From NCBI GenBank assembly GCA_018449715.1, contig JAAVVA010000002.1, positions 558,001-622,000 on the forward strand: DNA of 64,000 nt. Direction: 5' to 3'. This DNA comes from Acidobacteriaceae bacterium dw_441. GTDB lineage: Bacteria; Acidobacteriota; Terriglobia; Terriglobales; Acidobacteriaceae. A program made the position numbers and the translations under genes. Below the pieces are notes generated by a model. That model ran no database searches. It saw only the letters and a list, made by a program, of their open reading frames with translations, and was not told where the DNA came from. This document shows, piece after piece, positions 51,484 to 60,659 of this stretch (position 1 is its first letter; every line of letters begins with the position of its first letter).

Positions 51484-53748
51484 ATGGAAACGGAGCAAAA
51501 AGAACTCAAGGCAATATCTTCGATCCTGCGTTTTGGAAGATATGAGGTCGATCTCGAACGCCGTGAGCTTCGGCGCAGCGGTCTGCTGATTCGCCTGCAA
51601 TCGCAGCCGTTCACCCTGCTGGTTCTGCTGCTCGAACGCCCGAACCAGGTCGTCACCCGGATGGAGATGCGGGAGGCGCTCTGGGGCGAGAACATCACTG
51701 TCGACTTCGAACAAAGCCTCAGCTCTGCGATCAAAAAGCTGCGGGAGGCGCTCGAAGATGCAGCCTCCAACCCGCTCTTCATCGAAACCGTTGCCAGACG
51801 GGGATATCGTTTTATCGCTCCTGTAACAACGTTCCACGTGGAACAACAGGCCACCGAAGAACAGGCACAGACGAAGCTTCCCGAAGGCGTGGCGGAAAAT
51901 AGAGGCACTCGCGCTCCCGAGTCGCCTAGTTCGACTGTCTCCGCACTCGCAGCTGTCGCCTCAACCGGAGAGGGAACACAGACGACGATTCGGGAGAGGC
52001 TGTCTCCCCTTACTTTATTAATGGTCTGCGCTCTCGTCCTGATTGCGGCTGTCACTCTCTGGGGGGTCCGCAGCACGGCGGTCACACCTACGTATCGCAT
52101 CTCGCAGATCACCACGACCAATCATGTTTTTACCGGAACGAAACACGGAGATGGAGATATCGTTCCGGGGATTATCACCGACGGGCCGAAGATTTACTTT
52201 CCAATGTTTGAAGGTGGCAAATCTCTGCTCAGCTCTGCACTGGTGGGCGATGGAGAAATCAGCGTCCTCCACCTGCCGCCGGAGATCAACATGCCCATCC
52301 CAACGGACATCTCTCCTGATCTCACACGACTGCTGGTGATCGACCGCATTGGACTGACCTCGGAGCATCCCCTGTGGATTGTCCCGGTCAACGGCGGGGG
52401 AGCGGAACGAGTCGCCAACACACTCGCACACGATGCCGTGTGGACCAAGGATGGAACCCATATCCTCTTCGCCCGCGAGAATAAGCTTTATCAGGCTCGA
52501 GCTGATGGCTATGAGGTTACGCCCCTCGCCTCGCTTCCCTCCCGTGCTTCGTGGATGCGCTGGTCTCCCGACGGGAAACGACTTCGGTTCACGATGAGCA
52601 ATCTTCTGGACGGAAAGAGATCGTTATGGCAGATCGACTCCAACGGCTCCAACCTTCGCCCTGTTCTTCCCCACTGGAAGCCGGAGGTAGATATTTGCTG
52701 CGGAAGCTGGACCGAGGATGGCAAGCACTTCTTCTTCAGCGTGACGGAGGATAGCTACAGTGACCTATGGCAGCAGGATGAAAAACTCTTTGGCTTACTA
52801 CCGTGGGCCTCTGCACCTTACCATCTGACCAATGGGCCGCTGGACTTTCTCGCTCCGCTTGCCAGCAAGCGAAACTCTTCCGTGTTTGCAATCGGTCTGC
52901 AGCAAAGCTCCCGCCAGTTCCGTTTCAATCCCATGACACGCCAGGTGCTTCCGGACCTTCCTCTGCCCAGCGAAGTAAAGCGCACGGAGTTCTCCGCGGA
53001 CGGGCTCTGGATGGCATGGATCGACTCCCGTACCGGATCCCTGTGGCGCAGTCGTTCTGACGGAACTCTTCGGCTGCAGTTAACGACGCCCCCGAATGAA
53101 GTCTGGATGATGAAGTGGTCACCTGACGCCAAACAGATCGCATATATCTCCCGCACTCCCGGCGAACCGTGGAAGATCCATGTCACCAGTTCGGTCGGAG
53201 GGCAGTCATGGGTGCCTCTGCCGCAGGACCGGGGGCAAACCGATGTGGAATGGTCCCCGGATGGGCGCTATCTCCTCTTTGGCCGGGTTCCAGACTCGGT
53301 GAAGGTAGACAGCGAGCCAAAGTATCTCTCTCTCTACGATCTGACCACGCACAAGGTCAGCACCGTTCCTGGTTCGCTGGGTATGACCAGTCCTCGCTAC
53401 TCGCCCGACGGAAAGCATATTGCAGCCCTCAAGAACGATGGGCACCAGCTCGTTCTCTTCGATACAGAAAGCCATCAATGGCGCATGCTCGAAGATATGC
53501 CAATCTCAGATCCGGTCTGGGCACATGATGGTCGTTCGTTGTTCTTCCTCGCCTTCCAGGCAGAAGGAAGAACCGTATTCCGCTTCTCTCTTTCAGACGG
53601 TCACCTTGAGCATGTCATCGGCATCGAGGATATGCGCCTGAACGATGTGGGAGTGTTCTGGTTTCATAGTCTGGCGCCCGGTGACACCCCGCTGATCCGG
53701 CTAAACACCTCGAACGCCAACTTATACAGCATTAGACCCAATCAGTAA
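51484..53748 (+). CDS. Transmembrane winged-helix regulator with TolB-like repeats
   Basis: A 754-aa CadC/ToxR-like regulator. The N-terminal OmpR/PhoB-type winged helix (residues about 14-112; LVVLLLERPNQVVTRMEM, ARRGYRFIAPV) is followed by one membrane helix (about 176-195) and a periplasmic beta-propeller of PD40/TolB-like repeats (e.g. SPDGKRLRF, WSPDAKQIAYISR, YSPDGKHIAAL). It probably senses a periplasmic ligand and activates transcription directly; the adjacent divergent receptor/GDPD operon is the obvious candidate target (inference). Confidence 0.88.
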   Translation: METEQKELKAISSILRFGRYEVDLERRELRRSGLLIRLQSQPFTLLVLLLERPNQVVTRMEMREALWGENITVDFEQSLSSAIKKLREALEDAASNPLFIETVARRGYRFIAPVTTFHVEQQATEEQAQTKLPEGVAENRGTRAPESPSSTVSALAAVASTGEGTQTTIRERLSPLTLLMVCALVLIAAVTLWGVRSTAVTPTYRISQITTTNHVFTGTKHGDGDIVPGIITDGPKIYFPMFEGGKSLLSSALVGDGEISVLHLPPEINMPIPTDISPDLTRLLVIDRIGLTSEHPLWIVPVNGGGAERVANTLAHDAVWTKDGTHILFARENKLYQARADGYEVTPLASLPSRASWMRWSPDGKRLRFTMSNLLDGKRSLWQIDSNGSNLRPVLPHWKPEVDICCGSWTEDGKHFFFSVTEDSYSDLWQQDEKLFGLLPWASAPYHLTNGPLDFLAPLASKRNSSVFAIGLQQSSRQFRFNPMTRQVLPDLPLPSEVKRTEFSADGLWMAWIDSRTGSLWRSRSDGTLRLQLTTPPNEVWMMKWSPDAKQIAYISRTPGEPWKIHVTSSVGGQSWVPLPQDRGQTDVEWSPDGRYLLFGRVPDSVKVDSEPKYLSLYDLTTHKVSTVPGSLGMTSPRYSPDGKHIAALKNDGHQLVLFDTESHQWRMLEDMPISDPVWAHDGRSLFFLAFQAEGRTVFRFSLSDGHLEHVIGIEDMRLNDVGVFWFHSLAPGDTPLIRLNTSNANLYSIRPNQ

Positions 53749-53796
53749 GCGATTGAATTTCCGCGTTCACCGACAGAGTTGTCGTGGTTGGAATCT

Positions 53797-54435
53797 TCAG
53801 CGCGAGGGAATTCTTCCGTGGTAAAAATATTCGCCAAGCCCAATCGTGAAGAGCCAACATCCATAAAATGCGTGCTCGACGGAAGATACCAGAAGGCTGT
53901 CGGTCGAGAGATAGCGCCAGGCAAACAGGAGTCCACCGAAAAAAGTCAGGGCTACTGCAATCCAGTTTCGAAAGATCAGGTGCATGAAAGAAAATGCAAC
54001 TGCGCTTATCACGATAAGCATGAGATGGCTTGAGAACAGAGGCGTGTATCGCTGGATGAGAAAGCTTCGATAGATCAGGCCTTGCGGATAGACGGAAAGA
54101 ATCGGATAGAGAACCATCACGACTCCCCAAAGCACGGGCCGTTGCCGCACGAAACTGAACAATAGATGAGGGGCTGCTGCGCCAACGCGGATCCAAAGAA
54201 TTGCGCCAACGACCAGAAAAACGAGGAGGATACTCGATAGGCTCCCTGCAAGCGGCGCTGGATTCCATAGGAGGTTTCGTGAAAAGCCTGTATCGAGGCG
54301 CAACTGCCAGTAGCAGTAGAGCGCTACCACCCACAGGAGCGGCAAAGCTGGCAAGGGACGCGGGGAGAAACGGAATGCCAACGGAAGCGCGAAATACAAA
54401 ACTGTAAATTCAATGAACAGGAACAGGCGTGGCAT
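53797..54435 (-). CDS. CPBP-family intramembrane protease-like protein, atypical
   Basis: A 212-aa protein with about seven membrane helices. The family's second and third motifs are recognisable (FSFMHLIF and SSVEHAFYG), but the first, normally EExxxR, reads QGLIYR without paired Glu. It may therefore be inactive or have a changed mechanism. The longest frame starts with TTG 54501; ATG 54435 (MPRLFLFIEF), with GGAAGG upstream, is preferred. Last gene of the PadR operon, 45 bp (longest frame) to 111 bp after the receptor. Confidence 0.7.
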   Translation of the reverse strand: MPRLFLFIEFTVLYFALPLAFRFSPRPLPALPLLWVVALYCYWQLRLDTGFSRNLLWNPAPLAGSLSSILLVFLVVGAILWIRVGAAAPHLLFSFVRQRPVLWGVVMVLYPILSVYPQGLIYRSFLIQRYTPLFSSHLMLIVISAVAFSFMHLIFRNWIAVALTFFGGLLFAWRYLSTDSLLVSSVEHAFYGCWLFTIGLGEYFYHGRIPSR

Positions 54436-54546
54436 CTGCAATCGGACCTTCCATATCTTCGCTTCGAGGTCTTGCTCGCATCCAAGATATCTGAACGACA
54501 ATGCAGCAATATTTCAACTCCTCATGTCCTGTCCGTATTCAAAAAA

Positions 54547-57339
54547 TCAAAATGAGAAGTACGAGGTAAAGTAGACGGTTCTGTTTCCCGGCGAGGACAA
54601 AGCAAACGCTCCACTTGCCGGAACAAGTTGTTGTCCGAATAAAGGAGAACCCAGCACACCGTTTGGCGGTGCGAGGTTAACCATATTGAGGATGTTGGTG
54701 GCGCCTACGATCATCGTCAGAGTGTAACGAGGAATCGGCTTGGATGCAGCGTTGTGTTGCGGTGAAGGCTCCGTGCTGGCGGCTCGTTCTCCGAAGTTGA
54801 ATACCCTGTTGAGAGTTACATGCACGGTAGCGCTCGTCGGAGACGTTCCCAAACCATAAGGAACGATCTTCTCTCCTTTACCCACTGGATTCGTGTCGAG
54901 ACAACCATAGGGCGTGCTGACGACATCAGGCGCACCGCAGACTCCGAAGGTTGGCCTGGCGTTCGATTGGTTGTTACCTGTCAAATCGTTCCCGATGGTG
55001 ATGTTGTAGGGCCTTTGCGCTTCCACCGTGGCAATCGCGGTAAAGGTGATGCGGTATGGTGCTCTGTATGTCAGAAATGCTTCCAACTGGTGCGCCGGAG
55101 CGAAGGCGGCGCGGCCGTAATCGAGGGATGGAAGATGCGAAATGGATGGGAAATAATTTACGCCCTGCGTGTTTGCCCTCGCATGGTTGTAGGTATAGAC
55201 CGAGTGCAGAGTAAGTTTTTTGTAAGTCGTGTTCGAGGTAACGATGATCTGGTGCTGGCGGAAATCCCCGCCCGATTGGAACTGGTAGTTGTAGGTAGAA
55301 GGTGTTGGACCGATGATCGTATAGGTTGAAGGATCGAAAGCTGGCGCATTTACGTTGTTGGTGTAGTACTGATGCACTCCACGCGTGTAAAGATAATTCA
55401 CATTCAGCGAGCCAAACCGCCCCAGGCTGCGATCTACACCAATCGCGGCCTGCACATTACGCGAGATGCGAAACTTGGAATCCAACGTATAGATGAAGGG
55501 AGTTGAAGCTGTTTCACCGGCTAAAACATCTGGAGAGATGGGATGATCCGGGTCATAAAAATCGGGGTTGCGAATGATGTAGTTTCGCTGAAAATATCCG
55601 TTATTGTGAATCGTCTGGATTTGCATGGCAGGCGTTGCACGGTTGTAGAAGATTCCTCCCGCAACATGGATAACAGTTTTAGGAGCGGAGTTCCCTTTGT
55701 ATCGCGGCGACCATGCCAGACCAAGCCGTGGAGCCCAGTTCAGATGATCGTGCACCCTGTTCTGTCCTTCTACACGTAATCCATAACTCAGGTTCAGCGA
55801 TGGCTTCCATCGCCACTCATCCTGAAAGAAAAGCGCTCCGTCGAACTGCAGTAGCCTGGCTAAAGGATTGGTGATGACAGTGGCGGTATAGATGTATGGT
55901 TTCGGTTGAGCTGCGTGGTAGTCCGCCAAGGACTGGAAAAGGTAATTTCCGTTAGAGCCGGAATTGGAGTAGTCCGCCACTCTATAGGTGCGTCCTAGAA
56001 CTCCCATTCGCATGACGTGAGAACCGGAGGTATACGTCATGTAATCGTGCAGTTCAAGATTGTCCTGGTGATTACTGGCGTATCCAGAGGTGCTTCCACC
56101 AGTAACAAAAGAACCCTGCACTGTTACCGCGGGTTTTGTGTTGCCCGGAATCTGACTCGTGCGCATACGCACCCAGCGCAGACTGAGTTCATTGAGCGCG
56201 CTCGGACTTAAAATCATCGTGTCCTTCGCCTGAAAAAAGTTTTCAATGTCGGAGCTGTTATATCCCTGCTCCGGCAGGTTCAAGCCACCTGTGCCTGCAC
56301 CAGTACGACGCATGCGAAAGAAGATCCACTGGGCCTGCAGCAGGTGCTTCCCGACCTGTCCATCAAGGCGGCTGTATCCAGTAGTCGTGGAATAGGGCGC
56401 GGCCAAGGCCTGGTTCAAAACACGCGGCGCGGCCGAGGTATCGTTTGGATCCACTGCTCTTAGAAAATTCTGGTTTTGCCTTTGCCAGTACTGCGTCGCG
56501 ATGAAGTAGGACGCCTTCTTGCCGATCGGTCCCGCCACATCGACAGGGACGGAATAATACTGATAGTCCGGCTGAATACTTGCCAGCGAATTTGACGTAT
56601 TCAACGCTGAGTTCAGATAGGAGGCACGCACGTGACCATTGAACTTTACAGCGCCGGGTTTGGTAATGATGTCAATACGCCCATAACCAATGCGATCGTA
56701 TTCAGCGGAAAACGGATTTTGATTGACGCGTACTTCCAGGATGGAGCTTTTAGGTGGAATCTGTCCCCCGGTGTATCCGTCGATATATAACTGGCCCCCA
56801 TCGGGCCCGGCTGCAGGTCCGGCGAGAGCTTGAAGCTCAGTTTGAAATGCATCAGGATCATCTGCCATCGCATCGAGATCACTTCCCTTCAACACAGTGG
56901 CATTATTGTTTTCTTCTGAACTCAGGCTGACGCCATTAGTCTGGGTTGTTACTGTGACCTGTTCCTCCGAAGCTACATGCAGCCTGACGATAATCTCCTC
57001 GGTATGCGTATCTTCAATCGAGATGCCGGTGAGAGTGTAATGAGCAAATCCTGTCGCTTCAACGTCAAGATCATAGAGTCCTTGCGAAATATCTTTGAAG
57101 CTATAACTTCCGTCAGGTCCGCTCGTACGTTCCCCAACCTTCTCTCCACGCTGCAAAAGTAGAAGATGGGCTTCCGGCACCACGGCTCCTGTACTATCTT
57201 CGATCCTGCCCGCAAGGCTTCCAGTGCTCTGCGCCATTGCCGCAGAACACCACAGGCTCCAAAACAGAAGGCTCTTTGCCAGCTTCTTCACAACGGTGTT
57301 CGCCTTGTAGTGAGACAATACGACCTCCCGATGCTCCAC
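54547..57339 (-). CDS. TonB-dependent receptor-like protein in the PadR operon
   Basis: A 930-aa outer-membrane protein, shorter than the other three receptors. Signal peptide (LLFWSLWCSAAMAQS), carboxypeptidase-regulatory-like domain (LAGRIEDSTGAVVPEAHL, about residues 40-125), plug-like segment (GPDGGQLYIDGYTGGQIPP), then barrel ending in FTSYFSF. Start uncertain: the frame opens with GTG 57339; TTG 57318 and GTG 57291 are alternatives. It lies 30 bp after the permease gene, and lower G+C is visible by eye. Confidence 0.82.
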   Translation of the reverse strand: MEHREVVLSHYKANTVVKKLAKSLLFWSLWCSAAMAQSTGSLAGRIEDSTGAVVPEAHLLLLQRGEKVGERTSGPDGSYSFKDISQGLYDLDVEATGFAHYTLTGISIEDTHTEEIIVRLHVASEEQVTVTTQTNGVSLSSEENNNATVLKGSDLDAMADDPDAFQTELQALAGPAAGPDGGQLYIDGYTGGQIPPKSSILEVRVNQNPFSAEYDRIGYGRIDIITKPGAVKFNGHVRASYLNSALNTSNSLASIQPDYQYYSVPVDVAGPIGKKASYFIATQYWQRQNQNFLRAVDPNDTSAAPRVLNQALAAPYSTTTGYSRLDGQVGKHLLQAQWIFFRMRRTGAGTGGLNLPEQGYNSSDIENFFQAKDTMILSPSALNELSLRWVRMRTSQIPGNTKPAVTVQGSFVTGGSTSGYASNHQDNLELHDYMTYTSGSHVMRMGVLGRTYRVADYSNSGSNGNYLFQSLADYHAAQPKPYIYTATVITNPLARLLQFDGALFFQDEWRWKPSLNLSYGLRVEGQNRVHDHLNWAPRLGLAWSPRYKGNSAPKTVIHVAGGIFYNRATPAMQIQTIHNNGYFQRNYIIRNPDFYDPDHPISPDVLAGETASTPFIYTLDSKFRISRNVQAAIGVDRSLGRFGSLNVNYLYTRGVHQYYTNNVNAPAFDPSTYTIIGPTPSTYNYQFQSGGDFRQHQIIVTSNTTYKKLTLHSVYTYNHARANTQGVNYFPSISHLPSLDYGRAAFAPAHQLEAFLTYRAPYRITFTAIATVEAQRPYNITIGNDLTGNNQSNARPTFGVCGAPDVVSTPYGCLDTNPVGKGEKIVPYGLGTSPTSATVHVTLNRVFNFGERAASTEPSPQHNAASKPIPRYTLTMIVGATNILNMVNLAPPNGVLGSPLFGQQLVPASGAFALSSPGNRTVYFTSYFSF

Positions 57340-57369
57340 AGAGCACCCTAACCGACCGTTTTTTTGACA

Positions 57370-60045
57370 TCAGGATTCCCTGCAGAGCACCTGCATTGGC
57401 TGTAATGTTGCGGCCTGCAGCGCGGGAATTCCTCCTGTTACAAATGCCATGATGAAGAGCAACACTGCTGCGCCGCACACATCTCGAAGAGCAACGACAT
57501 GGTGGATGCTCGTGAAACGCGATGACAGGAATTCAATAGCGCCCAGAGAAAAAATTCCGATTGCTGTACCCGAAGCGACAAGGATGAGCGTCTCGAAAAG
57601 GATGATTCCTGCCGCATGTTTTGGTGACGCACCAAGCGCCATCCGGATAGCAATCTCTGGAATGCTTTGCCTGACGCGCATCAACAGCAGACTAAGCGTT
57701 GCAACAGCACACAGGAACAAAGCAACTATGCCGAAGAAGGTCGCCGCATAAGAGAGTAGTCGTTCCTTTCCGAGAGCGTCATTCAACTGTCGCTGCATCG
57801 GCAGAAAGCGAAGATAGCCGGTTCCGGGTGCGACTTGCGAAAGTACCGCCACATATGCGTTTTCGAGATCGTCTTCATTCTCTCCACGCAACAGGAAGAC
57901 CATGTCGGGGTTATTTTGCATCAACAGAGTTGGAGTAATAGGTAGAAACAGAATAGGAGGTGGAGGCTTATGAATATCCGCATATTTAGCGGCAGCCACG
58001 ACTCCTACCACCTCACAGGATGTATCAAGCTTTTCGTAAAGGACGTTACTGACACGGACTCGGTGTCCTATGGCTGCAATTGGATCGGCGGGGGAAATCT
58101 TTTGAGCTGCAAGATTATTGAGGATGCAATGGCTATCGTTCTCATCTTCTTCCGTAAATTCCCGCCCCGCCAGCAGCTTCGTTTGTAATGTCTGAAAGTA
58201 CAGGGGGCCCACTCGATTGAACGATACCTGCATGCCATTGTTCTTCCCAGGCAGCTCCACGTTGACTTGCGGGTCATAGGTGGTGAACTGGGTGATCCAG
58301 GTCATCGTGGCCGACTCAATTGCCTGTTGTGCATTGAGCTTATGAAGCATCTGGTTATAGGTCTTCATTAGCTCTTCTGGCGTTTTCCCTAGCTCTTGGA
58401 ACTGCGCGGCGATCTCGGTAATTTGTTCCGGGTTGTAGCCAAGACGCTGCTCATAGATGTGGTGCAGCGTTCTCCAATAAAAACTCGCCATTGCAATCAG
58501 TAAAAATGTAGCGGCGAACTGTGCAATAAGCAGAACCTTGCTGGCGATGGAAGGCGACCGCTTCATGCTCGATTTAGACTTCAGAACCGCAACAGGACTT
58601 GTGTTCCTGGCAAAGATGACTGGGACGATACCGATTACAGCGGCACACACGATCGTAAGCGCACCTGCGATTGCAAATATTCCCCAATCCGGATGAATCA
58701 CGACGATCTCACTGGCACCCGGCTGAGTGAGAAAGCTGGAGAGCATACGGGAAACAACGACAGTAAGAGGAAGCGCCAGAATAGCGCCGCCAGCAGAGAT
58801 AAGAAACGCTTCCATCAAGCACTGCTGGATGAGATGGCCACGGTTGGCGCCGAGTGCGACGCGAATAGCGAACTCATGAGCTCTCTCAAGATTGCGAGTG
58901 AGCTGCAAGCCTGCCACATTGATGCAGCAGAAGAGCAGCCCACATGCCATTAAGACCTGCAAGAGTGACAGTGTAGGAGCATATTCGTCCAACACCTGCT
59001 GTCCCCTGCTTGCACTGGAGAGATGGAGACTCATCTCTTCGATCTTCAGAGAAGAAGCGCTGGATGGCGGAAGAGCATGATGCAACCACGATGCTGTAGT
59101 TCGCCGGAGTTGAGAATCGGCTTCCTCGAGCTTCACTCCTTTCCGAAGTCGCCCCAGCACCTTGAATATGAAGTAGTCTCGCAATTGCAGTGCATTCTGT
59201 TTTGCAAGAGGTTGTTGCTCTGGCAGAAACGTAATCGGCAGGTACATCTGAGTAGGAACATTCGGAGCAATGCCTTCAAACCCTTCCGGGGCCACACCGA
59301 CAACTTGTGCCTGATGACCGGAAACAGTAATGTGCTGACCAATTACGGAGCTATTGCGATGGTATTTTGCATTCCAGAGTTCGTAACCCAACACTACCGG
59401 CCAGAGTGCGGGATGTGCGTTTCGGGTATCCTCCGGTGTCAGTAAGCGCCCGGTGGCCGGCCTTATACCCAGCATGTCAAAGGCGTTTCCCGTCACCAGC
59501 ATCGTGTTCATACTGCGCGGTTGATTGTTCTCATCCAATGCGACAACACGATCGTGCATCCATCCGGAAAGAGCCTCAAGGTCTGTTTGTTGCGATGCAA
59601 GCTCAGATAAGAGCGGATAAGACAGGAGAAGTTCCTGACCATGATATTGCGGACCGGATATTGACACAAAAACAAGACTGTCGGGATCGGCAACGGGGAG
59701 CTTGCGAAAGATTGCCTGATGTAGACAAGAAAAGATTGCAGTATTCGCGCCAATGCCCAAACTTAAAACCAGGATTGAGATGATAACGAATAAAGGCTTA
59801 TGTCTTAATTGAGCAAGAGCAAAGCGAAGTAGAGTGGATAAACGACTGAAGATATCGTTAGTCCAGATTTCATAAGCTTTATCCTGTAGTAACGCCTTGT
59901 TACCAAAAGAGCGGCGCGCTTCGCGAAGCGCTTCATCGGGCGACATTCCTTCCGCCTCAAGTGCTTCTGCCTTTTCAAGGACATGAGATTCCATCTCCTC
60001 TGCGAGTTCTTCTACCGTCGATCGCCTGCTCCACAAGCTCGTCAT
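57370..60045 (-). CDS. ADOP-type permease (MacB/FtsX-like, without ATPase)
   Basis: An 891-aa protein of the acidobacterial duplicated orphan permease class. The N-terminal helical domain (ELAEEMESHVLEKAEALE) is followed by a helix (VIISILVLSLGIGANTAIF, about residues 86-104), a MacB-type periplasmic domain and two FtsX-like blocks of helices (about 365-475 and 760-880). No ATPase partner gene is adjacent. It is preceded by a PadR gene (8 bp), the known context of this family. Substrate unknown. Confidence 0.9.
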   Translation of the reverse strand: MTSLWSRRSTVEELAEEMESHVLEKAEALEAEGMSPDEALREARRSFGNKALLQDKAYEIWTNDIFSRLSTLLRFALAQLRHKPLFVIISILVLSLGIGANTAIFSCLHQAIFRKLPVADPDSLVFVSISGPQYHGQELLLSYPLLSELASQQTDLEALSGWMHDRVVALDENNQPRSMNTMLVTGNAFDMLGIRPATGRLLTPEDTRNAHPALWPVVLGYELWNAKYHRNSSVIGQHITVSGHQAQVVGVAPEGFEGIAPNVPTQMYLPITFLPEQQPLAKQNALQLRDYFIFKVLGRLRKGVKLEEADSQLRRTTASWLHHALPPSSASSLKIEEMSLHLSSASRGQQVLDEYAPTLSLLQVLMACGLLFCCINVAGLQLTRNLERAHEFAIRVALGANRGHLIQQCLMEAFLISAGGAILALPLTVVVSRMLSSFLTQPGASEIVVIHPDWGIFAIAGALTIVCAAVIGIVPVIFARNTSPVAVLKSKSSMKRSPSIASKVLLIAQFAATFLLIAMASFYWRTLHHIYEQRLGYNPEQITEIAAQFQELGKTPEELMKTYNQMLHKLNAQQAIESATMTWITQFTTYDPQVNVELPGKNNGMQVSFNRVGPLYFQTLQTKLLAGREFTEEDENDSHCILNNLAAQKISPADPIAAIGHRVRVSNVLYEKLDTSCEVVGVVAAAKYADIHKPPPPILFLPITPTLLMQNNPDMVFLLRGENEDDLENAYVAVLSQVAPGTGYLRFLPMQRQLNDALGKERLLSYAATFFGIVALFLCAVATLSLLLMRVRQSIPEIAIRMALGASPKHAAGIILFETLILVASGTAIGIFSLGAIEFLSSRFTSIHHVVALRDVCGAAVLLFIMAFVTGGIPALQAATLQPMQVLCRES

Positions 60046-60053
60046 CGTAGCTC

Positions 60054-60380
60054 TCAGTTAGCTAACACTAGTTGAATGCCCTTCAACATCGACTCAAACT
60101 TAGACGTTTCTTCCGCTAAATGTTTCTTCCCGGCGGCAGTGATGCTGTAGGTTCGCACGCGACGGTTGGTTGGCGAAATCTCCCACTTCGCATTCAGCCA
60201 CCCCGACTTCAACATTCTCTGAAGGGCCGGATAAAGAGAGCCCTCCTCCACATTCAACAGGTCGTTTGAGGTGGATTGAATATGCTGCACAAGAGCGTAA
60301 CCGTGCATCGATTTAATTTGCAGAGAACGGAGAATCATCATCTCCAAAGCGCCGGGGAAAAGATCGCGTGGCTTTTGCAT
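60054..60380 (-). CDS. PadR-family transcriptional regulator
   Basis: A 108-aa winged-helix repressor. ALEMMILRSLQIKSMHGYALVQHI at residues about 11-34 and VEEGSLYPALQRMLKSGWL are the family signature, with YSITAAGKKHL after. The longest frame begins at 60422, but ATG 60380 (MQKPRDLFPG) is chosen. It is the first gene of a four-gene operon (PadR, permease, receptor, CPBP-like), and probably represses it from an operator near its own start. Effector unknown. Confidence 0.92.
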   Translation of the reverse strand: MQKPRDLFPGALEMMILRSLQIKSMHGYALVQHIQSTSNDLLNVEEGSLYPALQRMLKSGWLNAKWEISPTNRRVRTYSITAAGKKHLAEETSKFESMLKGIQLVLAN

Positions 60381-60412
60381 AGAAAGCTCAACACCTTTCC
60401 AGAACATGCATA

Positions 60413-60441
60413 GAGTAAACAAGTATAGAAAACACTGTCAA
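60413..60441 (-). promoter_or_regulatory. Possible promoter of the PadR operon
   Basis: On the minus strand TTGACA (60436-60441) is a consensus -35, and TTACTC about 17 bases on a weak -10. It also overlaps TATACTTG, which may form part of an operator. The upstream region is A/T-rich. Confidence 0.4.
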
Positions 60442-60659
60442 TACCTAATTACAAGACAGAGTTTTAAGCTAACCGTCTTACTGAAAACTGGCTTTTCACG
60501 GGAGCGTCTCGAATTGCTCCGATCACATATCGCTTCGACCGATCTAACGATACGGACTGGAAGATCGCCAGCAGAACGTATTGACGTCAATCAGGTATGA
60601 TGTGCCGCAGCTACCCCTCGTCGCAGAATAGTATTTGTAGCAAGGAGCTTACTCGGCAC

